Positions 15,860 through 22,271 of a DNA stretch of 31,716 nt are shown here, in pieces; positions within the stretch are counted from its first letter, which is position 1; every line of letters begins with the position of its first letter. The notes beneath the pieces were generated by a model that saw nothing but the letters and a program-made list of their open reading frames with translations, was not told the origin of the DNA and did not search any database. Origin of the DNA: an uncultured Anaerolineales bacterium (GTDB lineage: Bacteria > Chloroflexota > Anaerolineae > Anaerolineales > Villigracilaceae); contig CALFXA010000092.1 of assembly GCA_937928015.1 (NCBI GenBank), positions 1 through 31,716 of the forward strand, read 5' to 3'. The position numbers were made by a program, and so were the translations under genes.

Positions 15860-15885
15860 GGTTTATACAGCATGCTGTATAAACC
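15860..15885. repeat. Perfect 26-bp palindrome next to the first cassette junction
   Basis: The arm GGTTTATACAGCA is followed directly by its exact complement. Only four bases (ATA plus the G of the junction) separate it from the TTAGGT that opens cassette 1. This is where an integron would carry attI. It could be an operator, a recombinase-binding site or part of an attI-like site. It does not match the 11-6-11 layout of dif. Confidence 0.8.
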
Positions 15886-15924
15886 ATAGTTAGGTGGCTA
15901 ATTATTCCAATCTTGAGGTGATTC

Positions 15925-16320
15925 TTGATTCTGTCAAAACCAATGAAGATCTTTATAGGCTTCGCAACGTTACTCTATTTGCTTTTCCCTGCAATCTTCT
16001 TCTTGTTATGGTTGCTCTATGTGGTTCCAGCATATTTAGGGAGTACAAACGTAGATGATCTCATGATATTGTATAAAAACATTTTTTTAGCATCAATTCC
16101 TTTGGGATGCATCGTTATGGCTACCATGTTTGGCTTATTGGCTTTTTATGTCATACATGCAATTAAAAACCAAGATGCATCCGATACGATAAGATTGTTT
16201 TCTGGACTCGCCATAGTACTATTCCCCTACATTGGGATGCCCATATACTACGTCATTTTCATACTAATGTCTAAACCACCATCTTGGGCTCTCAAAACTA
16301 AGACAGATGCAATCAATTGA
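15925..16320 (+). CDS. Cassette 1: small membrane protein, three spans
   Basis: 131 residues from a TTG at 15925, which has GAGGTG four bases upstream; ATG 15943 (six codons later) is the alternative. Three hydrophobic segments lie at about 8-31, 52-78 and 90-114. Loops are short, and a GMPIYYVIFILMSKPP stretch ends the last span, a shape also seen in small proteins related to the phospholipase D N-terminal membrane hairpin. No catalytic residues are visible. I do not recognise the family. It is the first gene of the array and so the one best placed for transcription from the left flank. Confidence 0.7.
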   Translation: MILSKPMKIFIGFATLLYLLFPAIFFLLWLLYVVPAYLGSTNVDDLMILYKNIFLASIPLGCIVMATMFGLLAFYVIHAIKNQDASDTIRLFSGLAIVLFPYIGMPIYYVIFILMSKPPSWALKTKTDAIN

Positions 16321-16422
16321 TTTCTTCAAAAGCGGATTAGATAAATACAAAGTTGTGGAACATATGAAAAACCTAGATTGTGTTGCGAAACATAGTTGGT
16401 AGACAGTCCAGATTTTGGAGAC

Positions 16423-16509
16423 ATGGATATTTTGACAAAACAAATAACACAAGGAACTTTTGAATTTATTAGAGACATTAAAAGTTTCTTAGTCAAAACC
16501 GCCACCTAA
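16423..16509 (+). CDS. Cassette 1: possible second, very small ORF ending inside attC
   Basis: A 28-codon frame (MDILTKQITQG...) begins at ATG 16423 with GGAG three bases upstream and ends at a TAA formed by the R'' box of attC1. Its last codons ACC GCC ACC TAA are part of the recombination site. It fills otherwise empty cassette sequence. No homology is recognised, and such a short frame may be chance. Confidence 0.25.
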   Translation: MDILTKQITQGTFEFIRDIKSFLVKTAT

Positions 16510-16634
16510 CAAAACGTGCACTTGACGGGTGGGATTCTGCGGCATTTTCGGGCTTTTTTCTACACCCGAACAGAATCCTGCTCTCGAAGTTTCATCTACG
16601 TCCGCCCACCCGCAAGTAGCGCAAACCGTTGGGC
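16504..16634 (+). other. attC1 recombination site
   Basis: R'' is ACCTAAC (16504-16510) and R' is GTTGGGC (16628-16634). CTTG-A-CGGGTGGG pairs with CCCACCCG-CAAG, leaving one unpaired A, the kind of extrahelical base that sets strand choice in attC. Inner stems GGATTCTG/CAGAATCC and CGGG/CCCG cap it. The ten bases ending in R'', GCCACCTAAC, are the exact complement of GTTAGGTGGC at the start of cassette 1. Confidence 0.9.
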
Positions 16635-16660
16635 AGAAGGAATGCACGGGAAACGAGCGA

Positions 16661-17176
16661 ATGATATTACCAAAGAAACGCGATCCGAGATTCATCACTG
16701 TGCGTCGTGGCGGCACTCTTCAAGACACTACTCACCACCTACTTGCGATATGGGCAGCAGATTGCGCACAGCATGTGTTGCACCTATTTGAGGAAACGCA
16801 ACCTAATGACAATCGACCACGTCGAGCCATTGAAGCGGCGCGCGCTTGGACGCGAAGTGAGATTACAATGCCACAGTCTAGAGCAGCAGGTGGTCACGCG
16901 ATGGCGGCGGCAAGGAATCTGAGCGGAGCGGCGCGCCATGCTGCGTATGCTGCTGGTCAGGCGGCAGTGGTCGCTCACGTTGCAGCTCATGAATTGGGTG
17001 CAGCCGCCTATGCGATCAAAGCCGTACGCGAGGCCGCGATTGACGGTCAATCTGAAGAAGCTGGTCGTCTTGAGTGCGCATGGCAACGCGCACAACTTCC
17101 GAGCGAAATCCGTGATCTCGTGCTTGACGATCAGAAGTTACGCAATGAAATCTGTTGGTTCGTATTTGGTTGCTAA
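16661..17176 (+). CDS. Cassette 2: Imm5-like putative immunity protein
   Basis: 171 residues from ATG 16661; the frame is open upstream into attC1, but that part belongs to the recombination site. The Ala-rich helical body has RRAIEAARAWTRSEI (about 53-67), AAGGHAMAAARNL and ARHAAYAAGQAAVVAHVAAHELGAA, then YAIKAV. This His- and Ala-rich pattern is that of the Imm5 (putative immunity protein) family, found in polymorphic-toxin immunity loci and as stand-alone genes. No cognate toxin is seen in the window, so it may act as an orphan or protect against toxins of neighbours. GC content is higher than in the other cassettes, which suggests a different source. No membrane span is present. Confidence 0.78.
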   Translation: MILPKKRDPRFITVRRGGTLQDTTHHLLAIWAADCAQHVLHLFEETQPNDNRPRRAIEAARAWTRSEITMPQSRAAGGHAMAAARNLSGAARHAAYAAGQAAVVAHVAAHELGAAAYAIKAVREAAIDGQSEEAGRLECAWQRAQLPSEIRDLVLDDQKLRNEICWFVFGC

Positions 17177-17201
17177 TCATCGCCTTCAAAGCACTGCTTC
17201 T

Positions 17202-17324
17202 GCCCAACACAGCGTGCAGCCGTTTTGCTTCGCTCACAGGGCGAGCATTTCGCGCAAGGCGGTTTCAAAGTTTTCCCTGATCCCAGGCAGAGTCCACACG
17301 CAGGTTAATGTCAAACCGCTGGGC
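17202..17324 (+). other. attC2 recombination site
   Basis: R'' GCCCAAC is followed by ACAGCGTGCAG. The R' is GCTGGGC, with C where the consensus has T next to the cleavage point, so activity may be reduced. It belongs to the second attC subtype (inner part ending CACACGCAGGT). CTGCCCAAC is the complement of GTTGGGCAG at the start of cassette 2. Confidence 0.85.
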
Positions 17325-17360
17325 TGCTAATCGTCAAAAAATCACCGCTAATATTTTTAT

Positions 17361-18365
17361 ATGAAACGACTCCCAAACCCACTAAAGAAATTTACAAACT
17401 GGCTTGTTTCTTTTACAAAGACTGGAGTCAGCGAATATCAATTAAATAAGTATTTTGTTCCTGAACACCAAGAACTCGAACGGGCACATCAACTTTTACT
17501 TAAAGAATATGTCCGCGCAATTGCGGCTGTATCTCGCCTATCATTTTTTATCGGACTTCATGAAATCCAAGTTCCTCCTGAAGGTTTTATAAGGCGACTA
17601 TTTCATCTATTGTTATTCAAATATTCACCTCTGCGTTTGTTGCAGTGGAAACCATTGGTTCAACTTTTTGTCGAAGCACACGTTCGTCAAAAAATTTCGC
17701 AATTATCAACAATATATATCCAGACAAGTTTTTTAATTCAAAACAGCCTATCTGAAAAACCAGAATACCTAACTTGGCTAAACCAAGCATCCCAAGAGTG
17801 CAAGGAATTTCAACAGACTCTCTCAACTGGAAAAATATTTCTTGACTCTCTAAAATTTACAACAACTTTTATGTTTGGTTTATTCTTGGCATTTGCAGGG
17901 GCTAACAGCCTAAATGAGTTCCTTCAAAAACTTATTTCAAACTCTTTACCGCCGATCGTCGTTACTTTATTTGCATTCACGTTGATAATGCTTATAGTTG
18001 TAGCGCCATATATTTATTTATTCTGGGATAGTACCTTTGCGGCAAAGCGTGCTATTTTCATGGGAATAGGCTCGGAAATTTCCCAATCACATAATATATA
18101 TGTACTCGAAAATAATTTATTTGATTTGTTAGGGCGTGGAAAGCCTAAAGAAGTCCCCATTGATTACATATTTCAATCTCTATTCTTTTTATCTGGAATA
18201 ATCTTTTTCTGGTGGACGCAAACACAATTTGAGAAAGCGTTTTCTGCCACCCCCAATACGATTATATTGCCTTGCTTTAGTGGCATTAGCGTACTTTTAT
18301 TTTTTCCGTTTTTTACGGACGTTCTTTTACCCTGGTATAAGCGTTATACTCAGGGGTACATGTAA
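17361..18365 (+). CDS. Cassette 3: multi-span membrane protein of unknown function
   Basis: 334 residues, the largest product of the array. The N-terminal half is soluble, helical and basic/aromatic (ELERAHQLLLKEYVRAIAA at about 39-57). About four hydrophobic segments follow at roughly 168-186, 194-222, 274-294 and 301-323. A Leu-rich QLFVEAHVRQK block lies between them. No catalytic motif or named domain is recognised. The start ATG 17361 follows an AT-rich stretch without a Shine-Dalgarno sequence, so expression may rely on coupling or on a cassette-borne promoter. Codons are AT-rich, unlike the backbone genes. Confidence 0.7.
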   Translation: MKRLPNPLKKFTNWLVSFTKTGVSEYQLNKYFVPEHQELERAHQLLLKEYVRAIAAVSRLSFFIGLHEIQVPPEGFIRRLFHLLLFKYSPLRLLQWKPLVQLFVEAHVRQKISQLSTIYIQTSFLIQNSLSEKPEYLTWLNQASQECKEFQQTLSTGKIFLDSLKFTTTFMFGLFLAFAGANSLNEFLQKLISNSLPPIVVTLFAFTLIMLIVVAPYIYLFWDSTFAAKRAIFMGIGSEISQSHNIYVLENNLFDLLGRGKPKEVPIDYIFQSLFFLSGIIFFWWTQTQFEKAFSATPNTIILPCFSGISVLLFFPFFTDVLLPWYKRYTQGYM

Positions 18366-18373
18366 AAATCGCA

Positions 18374-18495
18374 GCCCAACACAGCGTGTATCCCGTTTCG
18401 CTTCGCTAACGGGCAAGCCTTTCGCGCAGCGTGGTTTTGAGTTTTTCCTGCTCCCTGGCAGAGTCCACACGCAGGTCAATGTCAGGCCGTTAGAC
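18374..18495 (+). other. attC3 recombination site
   Basis: R'' GCCCAAC and R' GTTAGAC flank a subtype-B site. GCAGCCCAAC complements the cassette-3 start GCTGGGCTGC at nine of ten positions; the mismatch is the C already noted in the R' of attC2. Confidence 0.88.
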
Positions 18496-18523
18496 GGCTC
18501 CGCCAAAACAAGACAACTGACAA

Positions 18524-19036
18524 ATGACTTCATCATCGAAAACATATCCGATTGCAAGAAAGAAATCAGCCCTATTATTATCTTGGGCTTGTTTGCTTTT
18601 TTCATTAATTCCATTCATTGGTGTTGGATTGGATTTGTCCTCTGGAAAACGTATAGGCTTTGATTACATTATCACCATTGCGTTTTGGATTTTGATCTGG
18701 GCAATTTTTTCCTTTGTTTTTCGCCGTTGGGCAATGACAGCCAAACTCACTATTTCGCCAAATGGCGTTGAATGTGACGACATAGCATCACTTGTGGGGT
18801 TTTCTACCAATTGGGAAAATATTCGTTCTGTGGAAGCCTCGAAGATGCGTCTATTTTTATTACTGGAAAAACCAAGCACTCCAATTACCAAGTTAGGAAA
18901 ATGGGCAAGCAAATCTTCCCTTGTACGTCCCGACATCATTGATTTATCCAGTTTTATTGAACATTGGAAAAACGGTGAATTAAAAAGCGACTTTGCAAAA
19001 TATGTACCACATCTTTTACAATCAGAGAGTCGGTAG
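18524..19036 (+). CDS. Cassette 4: two-span membrane protein with a soluble C-terminal domain
   Basis: 170 residues. Two hydrophobic helices at about 17-37 and 47-67 form a hairpin. The C-terminal 100 residues alternate short strands (KLTISPNGVECDDIA, NWENIRSVEASKMRLFLLL) and end in a helix. This architecture is that of small membrane proteins with a PH-like domain, though I cannot confirm the fold. The start at ATG 18524 lacks a good ribosome site and lies 34 bases inside the cassette. No operon partner is present. Confidence 0.68.
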   Translation: MTSSSKTYPIARKKSALLLSWACLLFSLIPFIGVGLDLSSGKRIGFDYIITIAFWILIWAIFSFVFRRWAMTAKLTISPNGVECDDIASLVGFSTNWENIRSVEASKMRLFLLLEKPSTPITKLGKWASKSSLVRPDIIDLSSFIEHWKNGELKSDFAKYVPHLLQSESR

Positions 19037-19047
19037 AAATAAACACC

Positions 19048-19152
19048 GCCCAACAAAGCGTGCACCCTGCTTCACAAAGCGTGGCTTCGTTTTTTCTGCT
19101 TCCAAGCAGGTACTCCGCAGAGAGTCTGCGGGGCCTACGCAAACCGTTGGCT
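19048..19152 (+). other. attC4 recombination site
   Basis: R'' GCCCAAC and R' GTTGGCT. The shortest full site of the array (105 bases), with an inner CTCCGCAGAGAGTCTGCGGGG hairpin-like segment (the pairing is CCGCAGA/TCTGCGG) not seen in the other sites. Confidence 0.82.
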
Positions 19153-19218
19153 GGCTGCGTGGACAATCCAGTAAGTTTCAAAATTCTTTTGCCTTTTTCT
19201 CACAGATATAAAACCTGT

Positions 19219-19689
19219 ATGCCTTCGTCGGACAAAAACATGCTGAAAAAAAGTAACACAAGTGCTGTTGTCATGTCCTCGCTTGCGCTCTTATCTGTAT
19301 TGTTTACTTTAGCTTTCTGGGAGCTCCTCCGCAACCCCAGCCTATTACAGGATCCAGCACAACCACAACCTGCATTTTCAGGCAACGTTCTCATAGCATG
19401 GATAGCCGCCTTCGCCTTCCTTTTCATTATCTTTGTTCTGCCAGGTGCGTTTGTTATTCACAAGTGGGACGATGCATATTTTGGGAAAGAAGGGGCTATT
19501 CGCTGGGTCATATTTGGAATTATGTTCGGATGTTTGGCACAGTTGAGGTTGCTGATTCCAAAGGCAGCCCTTCAGAGAAGCTCTTCATCTTTCTTCCTTG
19601 AGCAATTACTTGGTCTTGTAGTGAGTTTTGTTGTTTTTTATGGTTCGCACTTTTTCGCTTTCAAGTTTCTGAAAGGCAAAAGACACTAA
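19219..19689 (+). CDS. Cassette 5: four-span small membrane protein
   Basis: 156 residues from ATG 19219; ATG 19240 is an alternative, and the open frame before 19219 is attC sequence. Hydrophobic segments lie at about 19-37, 56-80, 94-112 and 127-148, with a short extracytoplasmic proline-rich loop (DPAQPQPAF) and a basic C-terminus (KFLKGKRH). No motif is recognised. It resembles other orphan cassette products in being small, hydrophobic and AT-rich in codon use. Confidence 0.65.
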   Translation: MPSSDKNMLKKSNTSAVVMSSLALLSVLFTLAFWELLRNPSLLQDPAQPQPAFSGNVLIAWIAAFAFLFIIFVLPGAFVIHKWDDAYFGKEGAIRWVIFGIMFGCLAQLRLLIPKAALQRSSSSFFLEQLLGLVVSFVVFYGSHFFAFKFLKGKRH

Positions 19690-19708
19690 AAAATAAGCAG
19701 TGGGCTGG

Positions 19709-19805
19709 CACCAACACAGCGTGCATCCGTTTCACAAAGCGCGGCTTCGAGTTGTCCCCGCTCCCAGGCAGGATCCACACGCAGGTCAACGTCAAACCGT
19801 TAGAC
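19709..19805 (+). other. attC5 recombination site (degenerate R'')
   Basis: The left box CACCAAC departs from RYYYAAC at its first base, while R' GTTAGAC is canonical. The internal sequence, ACAGCGTGCATCC to CACACGCAGGTCAACG, is of subtype B. A GGCTGGC word beside R'' echoes the cassette-5 start GTTGGCTGGC, but the complementarity is imperfect, which suggests decay or recombination. Confidence 0.75.
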
Positions 19806-19868
19806 GTTTCAGAAATACAGCAAGGTTTTTTCAATCGGCTCAAGTTATCTGAAAGCAATAACGAGATT

Positions 19869-20045
19869 ATGTGCCAACAGCTTAGCCCTTATACTGATTG
19901 GAGTTTATTCAAGGCAATCGAATCTAAGTTCATTTCAAAATTTAGTAATCAGCCCGTCATCGGAATAGCGTTTTATGGATTAGCATTGGTTATCGCAAAT
20001 GATGTTTTTCGGCGACAACAAGTCAGGAGAAAATTACCATGTTGA
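19869..20045 (+). CDS. Cassette 6: short ORF upstream of the small membrane protein
   Basis: 58 codons from ATG 19869, overlapping the next gene's start by seven bases. The centre is mildly hydrophobic (PVIGIAFYGLALVIA) and the end is basic (FRRQQVRRKLPC). The ribosome site is weak. It could be a coupled partner or leader for the 20039 gene, or chance. Confidence 0.3.
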   Translation: MCQQLSPYTDWSLFKAIESKFISKFSNQPVIGIAFYGLALVIANDVFRRQQVRRKLPC

Positions 20046-20218
20046 AAAAAGGTTTTTACTACGGCATAATGTATTTATTAATTGCAATTTTATTCGCAGT
20101 CGGAGCGATAGGTAAAACTATCTCAGATAATTCTACTGTCCTTGCTATGCAATGGTTTTGTGCTTTTGTATTTGCTGTTATAGGTGTTTTGCAACTAAGA
20201 AAGAAAACCGCTGAGTAA
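20039..20218 (+). CDS. Cassette 6: 59-residue two-span membrane protein
   Basis: ATG 20039 has AGGAGA eight bases upstream, the best ribosome site in the array. The 59-residue product has two hydrophobic helices, about 6-24 (GFYYGIMYLLIAILFAVGA) and 37-52, with a positive N-terminus (MLKKG) and a basic tail (QLRKKTAE). It is a strong candidate for a real small membrane protein that a 60-residue cutoff would miss. Its function is unknown. The 118 bases between its stop and attC6 hold nothing recognisable. Confidence 0.65.
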   Translation: MLKKGFYYGIMYLLIAILFAVGAIGKTISDNSTVLAMQWFCAFVFAVIGVLQLRKKTAE

Positions 20219-20336
20219 TTGGTAAACGAGTGAGTCTGGCATTTATTCTTTTCAAAAATAGTCATCTCTGGTGCAAAATACCTTTTTTTAAATTTGTGCC
20301 GTCATTATTAGCCAGCATTTGGGTAGGCTCAAAAAC

Positions 20337-20465
20337 GCCCAACAAAGCGCGCACCTGACGCTGGGGATTCTGCGGCAATCTCAAGCAGTTTTCTACGCCT
20401 TATCATTTTTCTGGTTGGACGGCTTCGCCGTCCCTGCCCCAGCGCAAGTAACGCAAACCATGGGT
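20337..20465 (+). other. attC6 recombination site (altered R')
   Basis: R'' GCCCAAC is canonical, but R' reads CATGGGT in place of GTTGGGT, so the cleavage triplet itself is changed. The inner part has a GGACGGC/GCCGTCC hairpin in place of the usual arm. Subtype A. The site may be inactive, locking cassettes 6 and 7 together. Confidence 0.75.
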
Positions 20466-20499
20466 GAACTGTACATACGGACTGTTGTAGAGGTTGATA

Positions 20500-21438
20500 A
20501 TGAAAAGGCTACTTCCTTTTTTTCTTCTGTTCGTCATCTTGTTATCAACAACATCGCCCGTAAAAGCAGGAACGCAATTCAACCTGTATTACTTTGGCCC
20601 TGTCGACAGCATGGTCCTGCGAGCTTTTAACGGCTTCGACTTTATATCATTTGTCGATGATCCTGAACAAGCAGATGTTTTCCTGTTTGATGGCGTCATC
20701 CCCGACAACGAACACATTGCTAAAAGAATCCAAACTGGATATTCAAATCTAATACTATTTCTCGGTCCAAACATTAAATCTGACCAACTTAAAAAGCTAT
20801 TAGGGGTTGAACACACGGTCAATCTTACTCCTACGAATGCAGCTGTTTCATTGACTGTAGGAAATCATGAAAGTGATACCCGCCTTGCTTGGGTAAACGA
20901 CATCCGTTGGGCAGAAGCACCTCAAGTAAGAGAACGCTACCTGATTGAGAGCAGGGACATTATCCCAATTATTCAAGGAGAAACAGACAAATCCATAATT
21001 ATAGGACTAGTAAAAAACGGTTCCGATTATGACGGAAACCCTAGTTCCATTAGCTATATAGTTTCGCCGTTTTTGGATGAAAAGAACAAGCCACTTCAAG
21101 AGTGGAAAGATTTTCGCTACATTCTCTTTGGCTTCGTCTTCTCGGGAATACCTTGGGCCAACCGCGAGTATTTCAATCTTCACTATGGATCACTTCATAC
21201 TCCCGCGCCTACGTCAACATTAACTGGCGTACAAAGTGCAACTTCACTTATGACCAAGTCCCTACCTACTACTAGATTGGTCGATACACCGAAAGTCGTT
21301 ACCTCCTCAACAACGAACGATACTCCCACCCAATCTCCAGCGTCAAACAATGCTTGGCCGTGTGTCACAATCATTTCTGTCATCGCGGTCATGAGCGGTG
21401 TCATTCTTAAAGCTCTTTTCTTTATCAGACGAAAATAG
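20500..21438 (+). CDS. Cassette 7: secreted or surface protein with signal peptide and C-terminal anchor
   Basis: 312 residues from ATG 20500, chosen over the TTG two codons earlier because AGAGG lies six bases before it. A signal peptide covers about 1-23 (MKRLLPFFLLFVILLSTTSP, cleavage near VKA-G). The ectodomain begins with alternating strands, including DDPEQADVFLFDG and SNLILFLGPN, reminiscent of a flavodoxin- or amidotransferase-like alpha/beta fold. A Thr/Ser/Pro-rich linker (about 232-280) follows. A hydrophobic helix near 288-306 with a basic RRK end anchors the protein. It is therefore probably displayed on the outer face of the membrane. The family is not recognised. Confidence 0.75.
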   Translation: MKRLLPFFLLFVILLSTTSPVKAGTQFNLYYFGPVDSMVLRAFNGFDFISFVDDPEQADVFLFDGVIPDNEHIAKRIQTGYSNLILFLGPNIKSDQLKKLLGVEHTVNLTPTNAAVSLTVGNHESDTRLAWVNDIRWAEAPQVRERYLIESRDIIPIIQGETDKSIIIGLVKNGSDYDGNPSSISYIVSPFLDEKNKPLQEWKDFRYILFGFVFSGIPWANREYFNLHYGSLHTPAPTSTLTGVQSATSLMTKSLPTTRLVDTPKVVTSSTTNDTPTQSPASNNAWPCVTIISVIAVMSGVILKALFFIRRK

Positions 21439-21477
21439 TAGGTATTGGTATTGTTCCCTGTAACCAACTTGGGAGCC

Positions 21478-21607
21478 GCCCAACAAAGCGTGCAGTGGAT
21501 GGGTTGGATTCTGCGGCATTTTTGGGCTTTCTCTACGCCCAAGCAGAATCCTGCTATCAAAGTTTTGTCCACGCCCGCCCACCCGCGGGTAACACAGACC
21601 GTTAGGC
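21478..21607 (+). other. attC7 recombination site
   Basis: R'' GCCCAAC, R' GTTAGGC. Subtype A with a perfect inner stem GGATTCTGC/GCAGAATCC and a second stem TTGGGC/GCCCAA. It is the cleanest hairpin of the array. Confidence 0.9.
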
Positions 21608-21688
21608 GCAGAATAGCAAAGCATGTTACTCAAAAAAACGAGATGCCGTGACGCACAAACACCACGTTCACAAAAAGGAGTTTTGCAG

Positions 21689-21928
21689 ATGAGCAATGAG
21701 CATAGGATTGAACAACTCCTCGTTGGATTCTTTGTAGCTATGATGTTGTTCATGATATGGGCAGACAGCTTACTCGCCAAGTTGTTGTTATTAGCGGTCT
21801 CGGCTTTATGTTGCGTTAGTCTTTTTTGGTTGCGGCGATATCTCAGCAAAAATGGGCTCATTGTCCTCATTATTACCTTGTTGATTGCGATTGCATCGGT
21901 ATTGATTAACCTATTCTTTCTATCATAG
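21689..21928 (+). CDS. Cassette 8: 79-residue membrane protein
   Basis: ATG 21689 has AAGGAG eight bases upstream, so it is preferred to the in-frame ATG at 21623. Three hydrophobic segments at about 10-28, 29-47 and 55-78 fill almost the whole protein, leaving a polar N-terminus (MSNEHRIEQ) and a basic turn (LRRYLSKNG). No catalytic residues or known family. It resembles the products of cassettes 5 and 6 in type though not in sequence. Confidence 0.68.
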   Translation: MSNEHRIEQLLVGFFVAMMLFMIWADSLLAKLLLLAVSALCCVSLFWLRRYLSKNGLIVLIITLLIAIASVLINLFFLS

Positions 21929-22002
21929 TCATTCTCGAGGTCGATTGTCGGGAATCAGCCGAACACAACAGCGAGGACGGAACATTAAAATTCAACAAGC
22001 CT

Positions 22003-22140
22003 GTGAGCCTTCATGTCAATATTGCATGGCATGAGGAAAGCAAGTCCGTTTGTGGATCATGTAGATATTGGAACCTAATGACTATCAAAATGAAACACGA
22101 AATGTACAAACAGCCTCCCGTTTCTGGGGAATGCGTCTAA
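22003..22140 (+). CDS. Cassette 8: possible small Cys-containing ORF ending inside attC
   Basis: A 45-codon frame from GTG 22003 reads HEESKSVCGSCRYWNL and ends SGECV at the TAA of the attC8 R'' box. The C-x2-C, followed later by G-E-C, looks like part of a small metal-binding module. The frame stays open back to about 21910 without an ATG, so it may be a 5'-truncated gene. Ending in the R'' box is common for cassette genes and supports a coding past. Confidence 0.3.
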   Translation: MSLHVNIAWHEESKSVCGSCRYWNLMTIKMKHEMYKQPPVSGECV

Positions 22141-22255
22141 CACAGCGTGCACCCGACGGGTGTGGATTATGCCGATTTACAAACTTTTTTCTCGCTTTGA
22201 GTTTTTCCTGCTCCCAAGCAGAGTCCATACGCAGGTCAATGTCAGGCCGTTGGGC
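22135..22255 (+). other. attC8 recombination site
   Basis: R'' GTCTAAC, R' GTTGGGC, subtype B. TGCGTCTAAC complements the cassette-8 start GTTAGGCGCA except for one A-C position. Confidence 0.88.
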
Positions 22256-22271
22256 GGCAAAGAGTTAATAC

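Noticed and set aside
15860..15885. A dif/Xer site
   Set aside because: It has a perfect palindrome without the 6-base centre and asymmetric arms of dif, and no xer gene nearby.
16529..16660. N-terminal extension of the Imm5-like protein
   Set aside because: These 44 codons lie inside attC1 and belong partly to the previous cassette, so they cannot be part of the mobile gene.
22068..22268. Plus-strand 66-codon frame spanning attC8
   Set aside because: It starts at a TTG without a ribosome site and crosses the recombination site into the next cassette.
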